64,000 bases of DNA, from the NCBI RefSeq assembly GCF_018343665.1, contig NZ_JAGYPM010000006.1, positions 1-64,000 of the forward strand. Reading direction: 5' to 3'. The stretch comes from Cytobacillus citreus (lineage in GTDB: Bacteria; Bacillota; Bacilli; Bacillales; Cytobacillaceae). Both the position numbers and the translations under genes were made by a program. Below, piece by piece: positions 47,534 through 56,333 of the stretch (positions are counted from its first letter, which is position 1; each line of letters starts with the position of its first letter). The notes under the pieces were generated by a model. It was not told the origin of the DNA. It saw nothing but the letters and a program-made list of their open reading frames with translations, and searched no databases.

Positions 47534-48922
47534 TTATTGTACTTTGATGCCATTTTTAATTTCGTCAGATGATACCTTTATTTCCAGTTCTTCTATTAAC
47601 TCAGGTGCTTTCTCCTGTAGGTATCTCACCTCTAACTTATCTTTAGGAAGATCAAGAAATAATTCCTCTACCATATACGTTTCATTGCCGAGATATTTTC
47701 GTTCCATTTCGATACCGTGATGCCAATTCCCATCTGCGCTTTTAAGTACGAGCGGTGATAAGTTATAATAAAAGGCGAAGCTGCTGTTATATTCGTAACG
47801 GATCACAGCAGAATCCTCTTCTTGCTTTATATCAGTAATTTTCATCGTCCCTCTTTCACCAAGATTAAGAAGCTGGTTCTTTGCTTCTGGCAAGGCGATT
47901 AATTTAACCTTCGTATCAGTTAAAATATCTAATTGGTTTTCGTTTTTAAACAGCTGTATTTTAATCTCTTCGATTTCTTTATCAAGCGGTTCAAATAATA
48001 TATTTGTTTCCTTTAATGTATACCAACGATTATTTTCTTTTATTTGTGTACCGAACCATCCTATTCTATTGGGAACTTCCTTTATTATTCTGTTATCTTG
48101 ATCAAGCAGGCGAATAGACATCGCCACATCATCCGGATTATTTTGATAGGGAGCTTTATATTGTAAGTTGATGACCGTTGAGATAGGGCTTAGGCTTATT
48201 TGTTTCAGTTTCAGTTCCTCTTCCCCAAAGCTTTTCTTTTTATTGAATACTACTGTATCAATCTTAGTGGTCTTTTTAATCGGAACTTCAAACAAAAATT
48301 TGAATTCTTTTTGCTTATCAGATGTATAATCTGTCGTTCCTTTATAAACAAAATCTACCATGATATCATTCGGCATTTCTGATTCTGATGTAAATGTGGA
48401 GTAACCGATTACTTCATGATCTGACACTTGCTTAAATTGATCATTGGAAATATATCCTCCTTTTTGAAAGCCGTCGAATGGGATATAAAAATTCACCATA
48501 CGGCTAGTATAATTCTTGATTGGCTTTTCAGACTTGATAACATAGCTGATTGAAAGCCTTTTTCCATCATAAACAGCTTCTTGTATTTCCATGCTCATAC
48601 CATCTTCACTCTTCTGATGTTGAACATTTTGCTTATTCTCTTTTGTAGCATCTTTTAAACCGCTATCTCCAAAAAATTGAAAGATTGATTCAAAGAAAGG
48701 AAGCTTTGATAATGCCAATACTGGATTAGATGGCAAATAGATCCCTGCACATAAAATCATGATTCCAATGATCACAGGCACTAAAGCTCTCTTTCCTTTA
48801 CCGAAAACATTCCGTCGAACCTTTCTTTCCTTAAGCACAGTATGTACTTGATGACGATCGTCCGCATTAAATGATACTTCTTCAAATAATTCACTGTTTC
48901 GAAGCTTCTTATCTCGGTTCAT
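47534..48922 (-). CDS. DUF4179-type anti-sigma factor
   Basis: The 462-residue protein has a short cytoplasmic N terminus (about 45 residues), one membrane helix (ALVPVIIGIMILCAGIYL) and a large extracellular part with DUF4179-like beta structure. The start ATG (48922) overlaps the sigma-factor stop as ATGA. This arrangement is typical of membrane anti-sigma factors that hold the ECF sigma until an envelope signal arrives. Confidence 0.87.
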   Translation of the reverse strand: MNRDKKLRNSELFEEVSFNADDRHQVHTVLKERKVRRNVFGKGKRALVPVIIGIMILCAGIYLPSNPVLALSKLPFFESIFQFFGDSGLKDATKENKQNVQHQKSEDGMSMEIQEAVYDGKRLSISYVIKSEKPIKNYTSRMVNFYIPFDGFQKGGYISNDQFKQVSDHEVIGYSTFTSESEMPNDIMVDFVYKGTTDYTSDKQKEFKFLFEVPIKKTTKIDTVVFNKKKSFGEEELKLKQISLSPISTVINLQYKAPYQNNPDDVAMSIRLLDQDNRIIKEVPNRIGWFGTQIKENNRWYTLKETNILFEPLDKEIEEIKIQLFKNENQLDILTDTKVKLIALPEAKNQLLNLGERGTMKITDIKQEEDSAVIRYEYNSSFAFYYNLSPLVLKSADGNWHHGIEMERKYLGNETYMVEELFLDLPKDKLEVRYLQEKAPELIEELEIKVSSDEIKNGIKVQ

Positions 48923-49488
48923 ATATCCTCCCATTCAAATCCCCCCTCTTCTAATAACTGCTTAAGCCGCTCTCTTCCTCTTTTCAGCCTTGTTTTGACA
49001 GTATTCGCAGAAACCTTCAAAACAACTGATATTTCTTCTACTGAAAAATCTTTATAGTAATATAAAAATATGACTTCCTTATACTTTGGTCTTAATGATA
49101 AAACTATATTTTTCACTTGCGTTTTTCGGTCCTTATCCAGCAAATCTTCTTCTGGATTTTGCTCTGATTGCACCACTTTTTCCATCTTTTCAATCGAGAA
49201 AATCCTTTTAAAATAACTGCTCTTCAAATAATCTTTACACTGATTAATCGTAATCCGGTACAGCCATGTTTTAATTGAAGCTTCACCTTTAAACTGGTGC
49301 AAATGCTGATAGCAGCGAATAAAAACATTTTGTACAATATCTTTCGCTTGTGCCGCGTCCTTCACATAGGAAAAAGCGAGCGAGGTTAACTCTGTACCAT
49401 ACTCCATCATCAAACCTTCTATCACAGCATCAACATTTTCATCTCTTACACATGCATAATTCGCGTTGCTTTTCTCTTCCAAATACAA
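48919..49488 (-). CDS. ECF RNA polymerase sigma factor
   Basis: The 189-residue sigma-70-family ECF factor has region 2 (LAFSYVKDAAQAKDIVQNVF and SIKTWLYRITINQCKDYLKS) and region 4 (LRPKYKEVIFLYYYKDFSVE with ISVVLKVSANTVKTRLKRGR). The start is a TTG at 49488. It is cotranscribed and overlapping with the anti-sigma gene, and a promoter of the SigM/SigW/SigX type lies just upstream, so it is likely autoregulated. Confidence 0.93.
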   Translation of the reverse strand: MYLEEKSNANYACVRDENVDAVIEGLMMEYGTELTSLAFSYVKDAAQAKDIVQNVFIRCYQHLHQFKGEASIKTWLYRITINQCKDYLKSSYFKRIFSIEKMEKVVQSEQNPEEDLLDKDRKTQVKNIVLSLRPKYKEVIFLYYYKDFSVEEISVVLKVSANTVKTRLKRGRERLKQLLEEGGFEWEDI

Positions 49489-49524
49489 AACGGCTCACCC
49501 CCCTTTTTTCAAAATTCGTACTTA

Positions 49525-49551
49525 GACGATTGAATAAGCATTCCGGTTTCA
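49525..49551 (-). promoter_or_regulatory. ECF-type autoregulatory promoter
   Basis: On the minus strand TGAAAC (-35, 49546-49551) is followed after 17 bp by CGTC (-10, 49525-49528). This is the standard Bacillus ECF pattern. It lies about 40 bp upstream of the sigma-factor start. Confidence 0.85.
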
Positions 49552-49624
49552 TTTTTCTATTCGAAAAAAGATCCGCACCCATTAGCACGAATCTCCTAGT
49601 TTGTTTCTTTTAAAAGTTTTACTG

Positions 49625-49789
49625 CTATTCATTTTTTTTAGTGTTTTTATAAATTTTCTTTAATGTTGAATTGATATTATTAAGGGCCAATAAAATAAAA
49701 CCTAACATCACAAACGTGACTATTTCACCCGTAGTCAATGCAACGATACCCAATATTACAGCATATAAAATATACAGCACGTTTTGCAT
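49625..49789 (-). CDS. Small membrane protein
   Basis: The 54-residue protein MQNVLYILYAVILGIVALTT... has two hydrophobic segments (the second VTFVMLGFILLALNNI) and a basic tail (KKIYKNTKKNE). AAGG sits directly before the ATG, with GGGG further upstream. It lies between an IS605-like element and the ECF promoter. Function unknown. Confidence 0.6.
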   Translation of the reverse strand: MQNVLYILYAVILGIVALTTGEIVTFVMLGFILLALNNINSTLKKIYKNTKKNE

Positions 49790-49808
49790 ATCCTTATCCC
49801 CTTTAATA

Positions 49809-50018
49809 TTTATCCCGCATTAACGGGCAGTATGACCCCCACCTCAAGATTGAGAGAGAAGCGAGGAAGATAGGTGGGGGTCTTACTGCCCGTAAAATGA
49901 ACACAGACTAAAAGCGCCACATCGTGTGGCAACGTCTGCGTGACCCACTTCCTGTGGGCCGCAACTAACATCAGTGGGGGATGAAAAAACCCCCACTGAT
50001 GGAAGTTTCACTTTATCT
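49809..50018 (+). mobile_element. Small IS200/IS605-like non-autonomous element, copy 2
   Basis: The 210-bp element carries the same two end hairpins as the inverted copy at 21606-21763: ACGGGCAGT...ACTGCCCGT with CCCCCACCT/AGGTGGGGG, and CATCAGTGGGGG...CCCCCACTGATG. It also has an internal region (about 49898-49970) absent from copy 1 that forms further stems (CACATCGTGTGG, GACCCACTTCCTGTGGGC). No transposase is encoded. Confidence 0.6.
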
Positions 50019-50156
50019 AAACTTCTCTATTAAGTATATCTTAAATACTCTTCATTTGGTTTAATATTCCTTTTCTTATTGATTTATGTACAATAACTCA
50101 ATAATTCTCTTTTTTAACAGGTCTGTGTTAACGCTCAGTGTTGAAAATGCTATTTT

Positions 50157-50290
50157 GTTGTTGATTGGAGCGGAAGGCACGAGACTCCTGCGGGAGAAGC
50201 GAGTCAAAGGAAGACCCCGCAGGAGCGATAGCGACGAGGAGGCTTCCGGACCGCCCGCGGAAAGCGAGTGCCTGCAGCGGAAATCAACAA
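50157..50290. repeat. GC-rich imperfect-palindrome repeat
   Basis: The 134-bp element is bounded by TTGTTGATT and AATCAACAA. It is much richer in GC than its surroundings and folds through CTCCTGCGGG/CCCGCAGGAG arms. From memory, similar sequences are scattered in many Bacillus-group genomes. Frames across it are spurious. Its mobility and function are unclear. Confidence 0.75.
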
Positions 50291-50465
50291 GGAAATTTAA
50301 CATAGTCTTCGGAGTTTCCGTTTTATGATCTGCTAATTCTATTAATAACATATCAAGATAGTAGACAAAGCAAGTCTATTTAAACTATTTTTGCATTAGA
50401 AGATTAAATTGATGCTCTTATGAATAATTAGTATTATGACAACAAAATAGAAATGAGGGGAACTT

Positions 50466-51158
50466 ATGAAGACGATCGGATTAATTGGCGGAATGAGTTG
50501 GGAATCTTCGGTTGAATATTATCGAATTATTAACGAAGAAGTAAAAAAAAGATTAGGTGGTTTACATTCAGCAAAATGCTTATTATACAGCGTTGATTTT
50601 GAGGAGATTGAGCGTTATCAGGCAGTAGGTGCTTGGGATAAAGCTGGTGAATTATTAGGGAATGTTGCTCTCTCATTAGAAAAAGGAGGAGCAGAATTTA
50701 TTGTTATCTGTACAAATACGATGCATAAAGTTATTGAAAATATTAAAGAAAAAATAAACATACCTATCTTACATATAGCGGAAGCAACAGCAAATCAAAT
50801 AAAAAAATCAAATATTACAACTGTAGGACTATTAGGTACTAAGTATACAATGGAGCAAGACTTTTATAAATCTAGAATAGAATCAAATGGTATACAGGTT
50901 TTAGTACCAAGTCATACTGAACGAGAGATGGTTAATAAAGTTATATATGAAGAGTTATGTTTAGGAAATATTCAACAATCGGCAAGGGATTATTATAAAA
51001 AAGTTATTAAGAGATTGGTTGAGAATGGCGCTGAAGGAATCATATTGGGCTGTACAGAAATTGGATTATTAGTAAAACAAGAGGATTCAGAAGTTCCATT
51101 ATTTGATACAACCGTCATTCATGCGATTGAAGCGGTTAATAAGGCAATAGAAAAATAA
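50466..51158 (+). CDS. Aspartate/glutamate racemase-family protein
   Basis: The 230-residue protein of the Asp/Glu racemase superfamily starts IGLIGGMSWESSVEYYRIIN. The two catalytic Cys motifs are VICTNTMHK and ILGCTEIGLL. It resembles YgeA-type amino acid racemases and is PLP-independent and cytoplasmic. The start follows GAGGGGAAC. It is monocistronic. Confidence 0.92.
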   Translation: MKTIGLIGGMSWESSVEYYRIINEEVKKRLGGLHSAKCLLYSVDFEEIERYQAVGAWDKAGELLGNVALSLEKGGAEFIVICTNTMHKVIENIKEKINIPILHIAEATANQIKKSNITTVGLLGTKYTMEQDFYKSRIESNGIQVLVPSHTEREMVNKVIYEELCLGNIQQSARDYYKKVIKRLVENGAEGIILGCTEIGLLVKQEDSEVPLFDTTVIHAIEAVNKAIEK

Positions 51159-51172
51159 ACCCCAATATATAC

Positions 51173-51203
51173 GGGCTGTCCAATACCCATTTCGGACAGC
51201 CCC
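51173..51203 (+). terminator. Hairpin after the racemase gene
   Basis: A perfect 9-bp stem GGGCTGTCC/GGACAGCCC lies 14 bp after the stop. The following T run is poor. Confidence 0.55.
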
Positions 51204-51241
51204 TCAGAGAAATGTATTTAAGCTTAAAAAGAGTCTATATT

Positions 51242-51700
51242 TCACACATGGACCTTTCTCGGTTCTAAAATAATCTGATTTAATTTTACGTTCACTGGGT
51301 TAGCGATGGTATCCCCAACCGGGCATGTCTTCTCAATAAACGCGACAAACTCCTCAACTTTTTCTCTAGGTGCATCTGTCGCAATATGAATGTTAAAACG
51401 AATATCAGAATAACCGCGGCGGACATCAGATTTATTCATAAAGCCATCTGTGTCAAGGTCCCCTTCCACATCAATCCAAAGATCATCAAATTCAATTTTA
51501 AACTTTCTAGCGTATACACGAGCTACGATAGCTTGACAAGCACCTAATGCGGATAAAGTTAACTCGACAGGATTCATCCCTGTATCTGTTCCACCTAATT
51601 CCTTTGGCTCATCAATGATTATCTCAAAATCACGAGATTTTACTTTAACTTGAACACCTTGCTGTAAATGAGCAGTAGCTTTAAAGGTTGTCATAGGCAT
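51242..51700 (-). CDS. OsmC/Ohr-family protein
   Basis: The 152-residue protein has the OsmC signature GMNPVELTLSALGACQAIVA with one reactive Cys. The second is in EKTCPVGDTIANPV. OsmC/Ohr proteins reduce organic hydroperoxides through a Cys pair. The start follows GGGAGG. It is probably transcribed alone. Confidence 0.9.
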   Translation of the reverse strand: MPMTTFKATAHLQQGVQVKVKSRDFEIIIDEPKELGGTDTGMNPVELTLSALGACQAIVARVYARKFKIEFDDLWIDVEGDLDTDGFMNKSDVRRGYSDIRFNIHIATDAPREKVEEFVAFIEKTCPVGDTIANPVNVKLNQIILEPRKVHV

Positions 51701-51888
51701 AATTCATTCTTCCTCCCTTTGTAGTATACTTCACTCCCAATTATTTCTTCCTACACCTATAATATAAGTTTTAACAACTTAATAGTCTATGGATAATTTG
51801 TGAAACATTGAGCAATTAGGCATTGTGTTATGTAACATTTTCTATTTCCAATTAAAAACTCATTATCTTTCCAAATCCGATTGCTAAG

Positions 51889-51917
51889 GTACTTAGACAA
51901 AGCATTCCGGTTTCATT
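51889..51917 (-). repeat. Degenerate copy of the ECF promoter block
   Basis: GTACTTAGAC and AAGCATTCCGGTTTCATT are shared exactly with the ECF promoter at 49518-49553, but the sequence between them is shortened from 8 bases to 1. The -35/-10 spacing is therefore too short for an ECF promoter. It lies in the spacer upstream of the OsmC gene. Confidence 0.6.
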
Positions 51918-51954
51918 ACTTTTTTTCAGAATAGATGAAGGATGTCATAGATAA

Positions 51955-52000
51955 TTAAAAAGAGAGTCTTTTTACTGATTGATTGTAAAAGACTCTCTAT
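51955..52000 (-). terminator. Terminator of the MFS gene
   Basis: A perfect 12-bp stem AGAGAGTCTTTT/AAAAGACTCTCT with an A run at 51957-51961 gives T residues on the minus strand. It lies downstream of the MFS gene at 52073. Confidence 0.8.
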
Positions 52001-52072
52001 TGTTATATCAATAACCTGATCCGTTCGTGTTATAAACCAACTCAGAAATGATCAATGATAATGTTTTTTGTC

Positions 52073-53236
52073 TTAAGCAGCTGAAGACTCAGCATGTTTT
52101 TTCTTATTAACCATTGTTAATGAAAACATTAGTAAAGCAAAAAGGACAAAGATTCCACCAACCGTTGCATTCATCTCAACTGTTGCATTTTCAATAACAA
52201 TTCCCCCAATCATGGACCCAAAAGCAATTCCGAAATGGAGAGCAGAGTTATTTAAGCTTTGCTGAATAGAAGCTGTTTCTGGTGCAGATTCAATTAAGTT
52301 ACTTTGTATCGCTGGGGTAATCGCCCAACTTAGCATACTCCAAATCATCATCACCACTAAAAATAACGGCAAAATATTTGTTGTATACGGAATCGTGAAA
52401 ATCGATACAGCAAATACAGCCATAACTCCAATAATCGTTTTCTTCGGTCCAAAGCGGTCAGACAGCATTCCACCCATACCACCGCCGATAATCGCTGAAA
52501 TACCAAAGATGAGATACATCATACTAATCCATGTACCATCAAGCCCCATTGTCATTTGTAAGAATGGCGTTAAGTATGCATAAAGCGTTATATGTCCAGC
52601 TAAGAATAAAAACGACGATAATTGAATCAATAAAATCCTGCCATTCTTCAATGTCTGCAGCTGTTCCCTAAAGGGAATACCAGGTTTCGGGTTAATGCGT
52701 TCCATAAAGAAATAGATCCCGAAAAAGGACAATGCTGTTAAGATCGTAATCATGAGAAATGGTGCATGCCAGCCAAAGGCATTACCTAACATTAGACCTG
52801 CCGGTACCCCAAGTACTAAAGAAGCACTGACTCCCATAAAAACAATGCCAATCGCACGGGCACGGTACTGTTCTGAAACAATATTAGATGCGATCGTTAC
52901 ACATAAGGCGATAAGTAAAGCTCCGCTCATGGCAGAAATGATACGTGCAAGCATAAGCATGGCATAACTTGTACTAAACATAGCTAGTAAGTTAGCAAAA
53001 AAGAAAACACTTAGAGAAATTAATGTTAGCTTTTTTCGTTCTACTTTAGCTGTAGCGGCTAATAAAATGGGGCCAAAAATAGCAAAGACTAAAGAAAATA
53101 TTGAAATTAACATTCCGACTTTCCCGAGAGAAACCCCCAGGTCATTAGCTACTAAATCAAGAATTCCTCCAAGTATTAATTCAACTAATCCAACCACAAA
53201 TGAAACGATCGTTAATAAATACACTCGTTTATTTAT
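52073..53236 (-). CDS. MFS transporter (DHA1-type drug exporter)
   Basis: The protein has about 387 residues, 12 membrane helices and a sugar-efflux/YbcL-type style. A charged loop lies after helix 2, and GGMLSDRFGPKKT before helix 8. The N terminus aligns naturally as NKRVYLLTIVSFVVGLVELI, and the codon before it is ATA, 7 nt after AAAGGGGG. No ATG/GTG/TTG lies at a suitable distance, and the upstream ATG frame crosses an operator-like palindrome. I place the start at the ATA with low certainty. It is divergent from a TrmB regulator. Confidence 0.85.
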   Translation of the reverse strand: MNKRVYLLTIVSFVVGLVELILGGILDLVANDLGVSLGKVGMLISIFSLVFAIFGPILLAATAKVERKKLTLISLSVFFFANLLAMFSTSYAMLMLARIISAMSGALLIALCVTIASNIVSEQYRARAIGIVFMGVSASLVLGVPAGLMLGNAFGWHAPFLMITILTALSFFGIYFFMERINPKPGIPFREQLQTLKNGRILLIQLSSFLFLAGHITLYAYLTPFLQMTMGLDGTWISMMYLIFGISAIIGGGMGGMLSDRFGPKKTIIGVMAVFAVSIFTIPYTTNILPLFLVVMMIWSMLSWAITPAIQSNLIESAPETASIQQSLNNSALHFGIAFGSMIGGIVIENATVEMNATVGGIFVLFALLMFSLTMVNKKKHAESSAA

Positions 53237-53255
53237 GAAAACACCCCCTTTAAAA

Positions 53256-53275
53256 GTTACCACCATAAGGGTAAC
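53256..53275. promoter_or_regulatory. Operator candidate between the MFS and TrmB genes
   Basis: GTTACC-ACCATAAG-GGTAAC is a perfect 6-bp inverted repeat in the divergent spacer, immediately upstream of the exporter's ribosome binding site. Confidence 0.5.
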
Positions 53276-53362
53276 ATTATATAAAAAGATAAACAACTAG
53301 AAATTATAGGAGTGTTTAGTCTATGCTATTGGTAAGGTTGTACAAAGAATAGGAGGATCTTG

Positions 53363-54121
53363 ATGCTACAGCAATTTGGTTTTACACAATATGAAAGTCA
53401 AGTATATTCATCGCTTATTACGATTAATCAAGCACTTGATGCAACGGCTATTGTTAAACGATCCGAGGTTCCTCGTTCGAAAGTATACGAAGTTCTGCAC
53501 AGATTGTCTGAAAAAGGAATTGTGATGGAGGCAACAGTTGAAAAGAAACGTCTCTATACAGCATTGCCGATGGACGCAATGATTGAAAAATTAAAAGCAG
53601 ATTTTGAATTACATATTGAAGAACTAAATAAAATAAACGTGGAAGAAACCGAAGTAGATGACCGTGTATGGACATTGAAAAAAAATCAATCCATCCAATC
53701 ATTCATAAAGGCATTATCTTTGAAAGCAACACGTTCAATCTTTATTTCTGCATGGGCAGATGACTTAGTTACATACTTGCCATTATTAGAAGCGAAATAT
53801 AAAGAAGGATTGGAAGTCATTATTCATGTAATTGGAGAGGTTGAAACAATCATACCAACTGTCTCTACACTTATTCCTGATCAAAGCCATGAAACGCTCG
53901 AGCGAAGCAGAATTATCATTGTAGATGAGAAAGAAATGATGTTTGCCGGTATTGAAGATTCATATTGGCAAGCCATTCGAACTCAGTCGCCGCCATTAGT
54001 AAAGATTTTTACTGATTTCTTCTATCACGATGTAGCTTTAACAAAGATTACCCAACGGTATAAGAAAACAGTAATGGCTGATGAAGAGATTAAAGAGGTT
54101 TTGATGAAACTTCGCTATTAG
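53363..54121 (+). CDS. TrmB-family transcriptional regulator
   Basis: The 252-residue protein has an N-terminal winged helix (LQQFGFTQYESQVYSSLITI, RSEVPRSKVYEVLHRLSEKG) and a C-terminal effector-binding region as in TrmB proteins. The start ATG follows AGGAGG; a TTG codon directly before it is too close. It probably controls the divergent MFS exporter through the palindrome between them. Confidence 0.9.
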   Translation: MLQQFGFTQYESQVYSSLITINQALDATAIVKRSEVPRSKVYEVLHRLSEKGIVMEATVEKKRLYTALPMDAMIEKLKADFELHIEELNKINVEETEVDDRVWTLKKNQSIQSFIKALSLKATRSIFISAWADDLVTYLPLLEAKYKEGLEVIIHVIGEVETIIPTVSTLIPDQSHETLERSRIIIVDEKEMMFAGIEDSYWQAIRTQSPPLVKIFTDFFYHDVALTKITQRYKKTVMADEEIKEVLMKLRY

Positions 54122-54125
54122 AAAA

Positions 54126-54150
54126 ACTTGGCGTTCGCCAAGTCTTTTTT
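54126..54150 (+). terminator. Terminator of the TrmB gene
   Basis: A perfect 8-bp stem ACTTGGCG/CGCCAAGT and a T run lie 4 bp after the stop. Confidence 0.9.
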
Positions 54151-54236
54151 GGCGAATACCTTATTAGCAGAAATTTAATTGAACACACACTTTACTTTAG
54201 TACGTTAATAAGCTTAAAATTGCTTATTAGCTTAAC

Positions 54237-54267
54237 AAAGAAAACACTCAGCATGAGTGTTTTCTTT
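54237..54267. terminator. Long perfect hairpin
   Basis: A 14-bp perfect stem AAAGAAAACACTCA/TGAGTGTTTTCTTT with a 3-base loop lies between the convergent TrmB and ydbT genes. It can stop transcription from both sides. Confidence 0.65.
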
Positions 54268-54330
54268 GGTTTTTCCGTTCAACTTTTATTTACATAAAAG
54301 ATTAATTAGTCAAGAAATAAAAACACGCTT

Positions 54331-55842
54331 TTATCCCAACTCAATTTCATTTCTGCGTCCCATATACCACTTGTAAAACGAGTCAGCGAGCTCTAATGGG
54401 ACATCGTCAACACCTGCATGATGCACTGGTTTAGCCCGATTGATGGTCCCAATTGAGGCGAGGCCTAGCAGTTTTTGAAAGATGTTCCTAGTTACTTCCA
54501 CTTCAATGATCTTATCCCGTTTTGACACGAATAAAGAGGTGGTCAAACTTCCTTTTTTGAACTGAATGAAATGATCATTTAAGATGTAACGAGTATTAAA
54601 GAAATCTAGCAATCTTAACACAACGATAATAATGAACAGGCCAACAGATAAGATCCACCAAGCTTGCTCTAATTTTAGAACAGCCGGCTTGAAATAAAAT
54701 AGAATAATTGTTGCAATGATCCAGAGCCAACTCGGCATAAACATGCGCACCAATAAGGATTTTTGCGGGAGACGATCCATCTTATGTGTAACTTCATAAT
54801 ATGGCAAAATCTCCGAAACCAATTCATATGCTCTCTTAATAGGAAGGAAGGGATATAATGAGTTAATCTCATGAGTATCCTCTCCTGAAGACAAACTACC
54901 TGCACTTGTTAGCTTCACTTCTGCCAGTCCGAGCACTCTCTTCAAAAATGACTGTTCAATTTCAATCGCCTGTACTTTTTCTTTTGCAATGGAAAAGGCA
55001 GCTTCATCGATTACACCTTTTATTATATAGATACGATCATGGTCTGATGAAATTTCATATTTCCCATACTTTAAGAAGGTCCTGACGATTCCGAAAGTGG
55101 CAGAAGCAATGATGAGTACAATGAAAACGATGGTCACCATCCACCAAGAGCCTATTAGCTTTTCAAAAATGCCCTCTGCTTTATCTTCTACATGAAAGAT
55201 TTCATTGATTTTGAAATATAAAGAGCTAAGTAAAGGAATAAGAACTAGAAAACTTAGAGATGTAAAGGACGCTTTTAAAATATCATTCTTTGTCGGCTTA
55301 AAATGAATGATCCGATTTGATTTTCCTTCTTTAACTTCCATAGCAGAATAGGATATATCTTCTTCATCGCTAGGAAGAATAGTCGCCAAGTCATCACGGA
55401 CAGCACTTGTCATATGCGCTTCCATCCTATCAGCTTCCTTTTGAGAAATGACTTCGAATTTAACAGCAGCATCCTCACCTGCCATTCCTGTTTCAAAGTT
55501 GATGGAAGTTACTTTAAATATCCGATGGAATAAAGAAGTATGACGATTGATGTTTTGAATTTTAGAAAAAGGAATAGTTCGTTCAGATTTGCTGAAAATT
55601 CCTTTGTAAAGATGAAAGGATCTATCATCGAGTTCGTATTTATGGGTCAACCATTTCAAAATTATTGAAATAATAGTTAATCCGAAAGCTAGGAAAAAAA
55701 TAATCCTACCGTATGTAATGAAGGTGGATTCCGAACCAGCTTTGATCACAAATAAAAAAATCACAAAGAAAATGGAGTTCTTGATTAATAACCAAAGATC
55801 AAAAAGGATGAGAAGCGGATTATATCGTTTTGCCTTTGTCAT
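54331..55842 (-). CDS. ydbT: YdbT-like membrane protein with bacterial PH domains
   Basis: The 503-residue protein has paired membrane helices alternating with several bacterial PH (bPH2) domains, for example RTIPFSKIQNINRHTSLFHR and FSIAKEKVQAIEIEQSFLKR. The arrangement matches B. subtilis YdbT. Its start overlaps the ydbS stop by 4 bp. The pair forms a two-gene operon. In B. subtilis they are linked to resistance against antimicrobial peptides; the mechanism is unclear. Confidence 0.88.
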   Translation of the reverse strand: MTKAKRYNPLLILFDLWLLIKNSIFFVIFLFVIKAGSESTFITYGRIIFFLAFGLTIISIILKWLTHKYELDDRSFHLYKGIFSKSERTIPFSKIQNINRHTSLFHRIFKVTSINFETGMAGEDAAVKFEVISQKEADRMEAHMTSAVRDDLATILPSDEEDISYSAMEVKEGKSNRIIHFKPTKNDILKASFTSLSFLVLIPLLSSLYFKINEIFHVEDKAEGIFEKLIGSWWMVTIVFIVLIIASATFGIVRTFLKYGKYEISSDHDRIYIIKGVIDEAAFSIAKEKVQAIEIEQSFLKRVLGLAEVKLTSAGSLSSGEDTHEINSLYPFLPIKRAYELVSEILPYYEVTHKMDRLPQKSLLVRMFMPSWLWIIATIILFYFKPAVLKLEQAWWILSVGLFIIIVVLRLLDFFNTRYILNDHFIQFKKGSLTTSLFVSKRDKIIEVEVTRNIFQKLLGLASIGTINRAKPVHHAGVDDVPLELADSFYKWYMGRRNEIELG

Positions 55843-56333
55843 TGCTCCACTTCCTTAATTTTTGCATATTGGGCAATCTGATTTCTTAACTCAATAGCTG
55901 CATCTTTAGGTAAGGCTGGAATTGTATGAGACGACCCCATTGTTTCAATTGAAACAGAGCAGAGACTGTATTTTCTCAGTAACGGTCCTTGTGTAGTTGC
56001 AACCGATTGAATTTTTGTCATCGGGACAAGTTGATGTACTTCCTTTAGTACACCTGATTTCAATTGTAAAAACTCTTCATCAACATCAAAGCGCCAATTT
56101 TTATAAAGCAGAAACGGATTGATAAATGACCAAACAGCTCCTATCAAAGAGATTGCTGTAATAGCAATCAGAATCCAGCCAATCCATTCCTTCCATGAAA
56201 AGCGATAGTCAAGATAAAATAAAGCCCCAAGGATAATAAATCCGATTAGATTTGTAACCAATTCACTTATGATCCATACTTTAACCGCATCCCTGGATAA
56301 TCGTTGCCTGGGTGCATTCATTTGAGAATACAT
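55839..56333 (-). CDS. ydbS: YdbS-like membrane protein with a PH domain
   Basis: The 164-residue protein has two membrane helices followed by one bPH2 domain containing EVHQLVPMTKIQSVATTQGP and LCSVSIETMG. It is the first gene of the ydbS-ydbT operon, with the start behind GGCGGTGA. Confidence 0.88.
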   Translation of the reverse strand: MYSQMNAPRQRLSRDAVKVWIISELVTNLIGFIILGALFYLDYRFSWKEWIGWILIAITAISLIGAVWSFINPFLLYKNWRFDVDEEFLQLKSGVLKEVHQLVPMTKIQSVATTQGPLLRKYSLCSVSIETMGSSHTIPALPKDAAIELRNQIAQYAKIKEVEQ

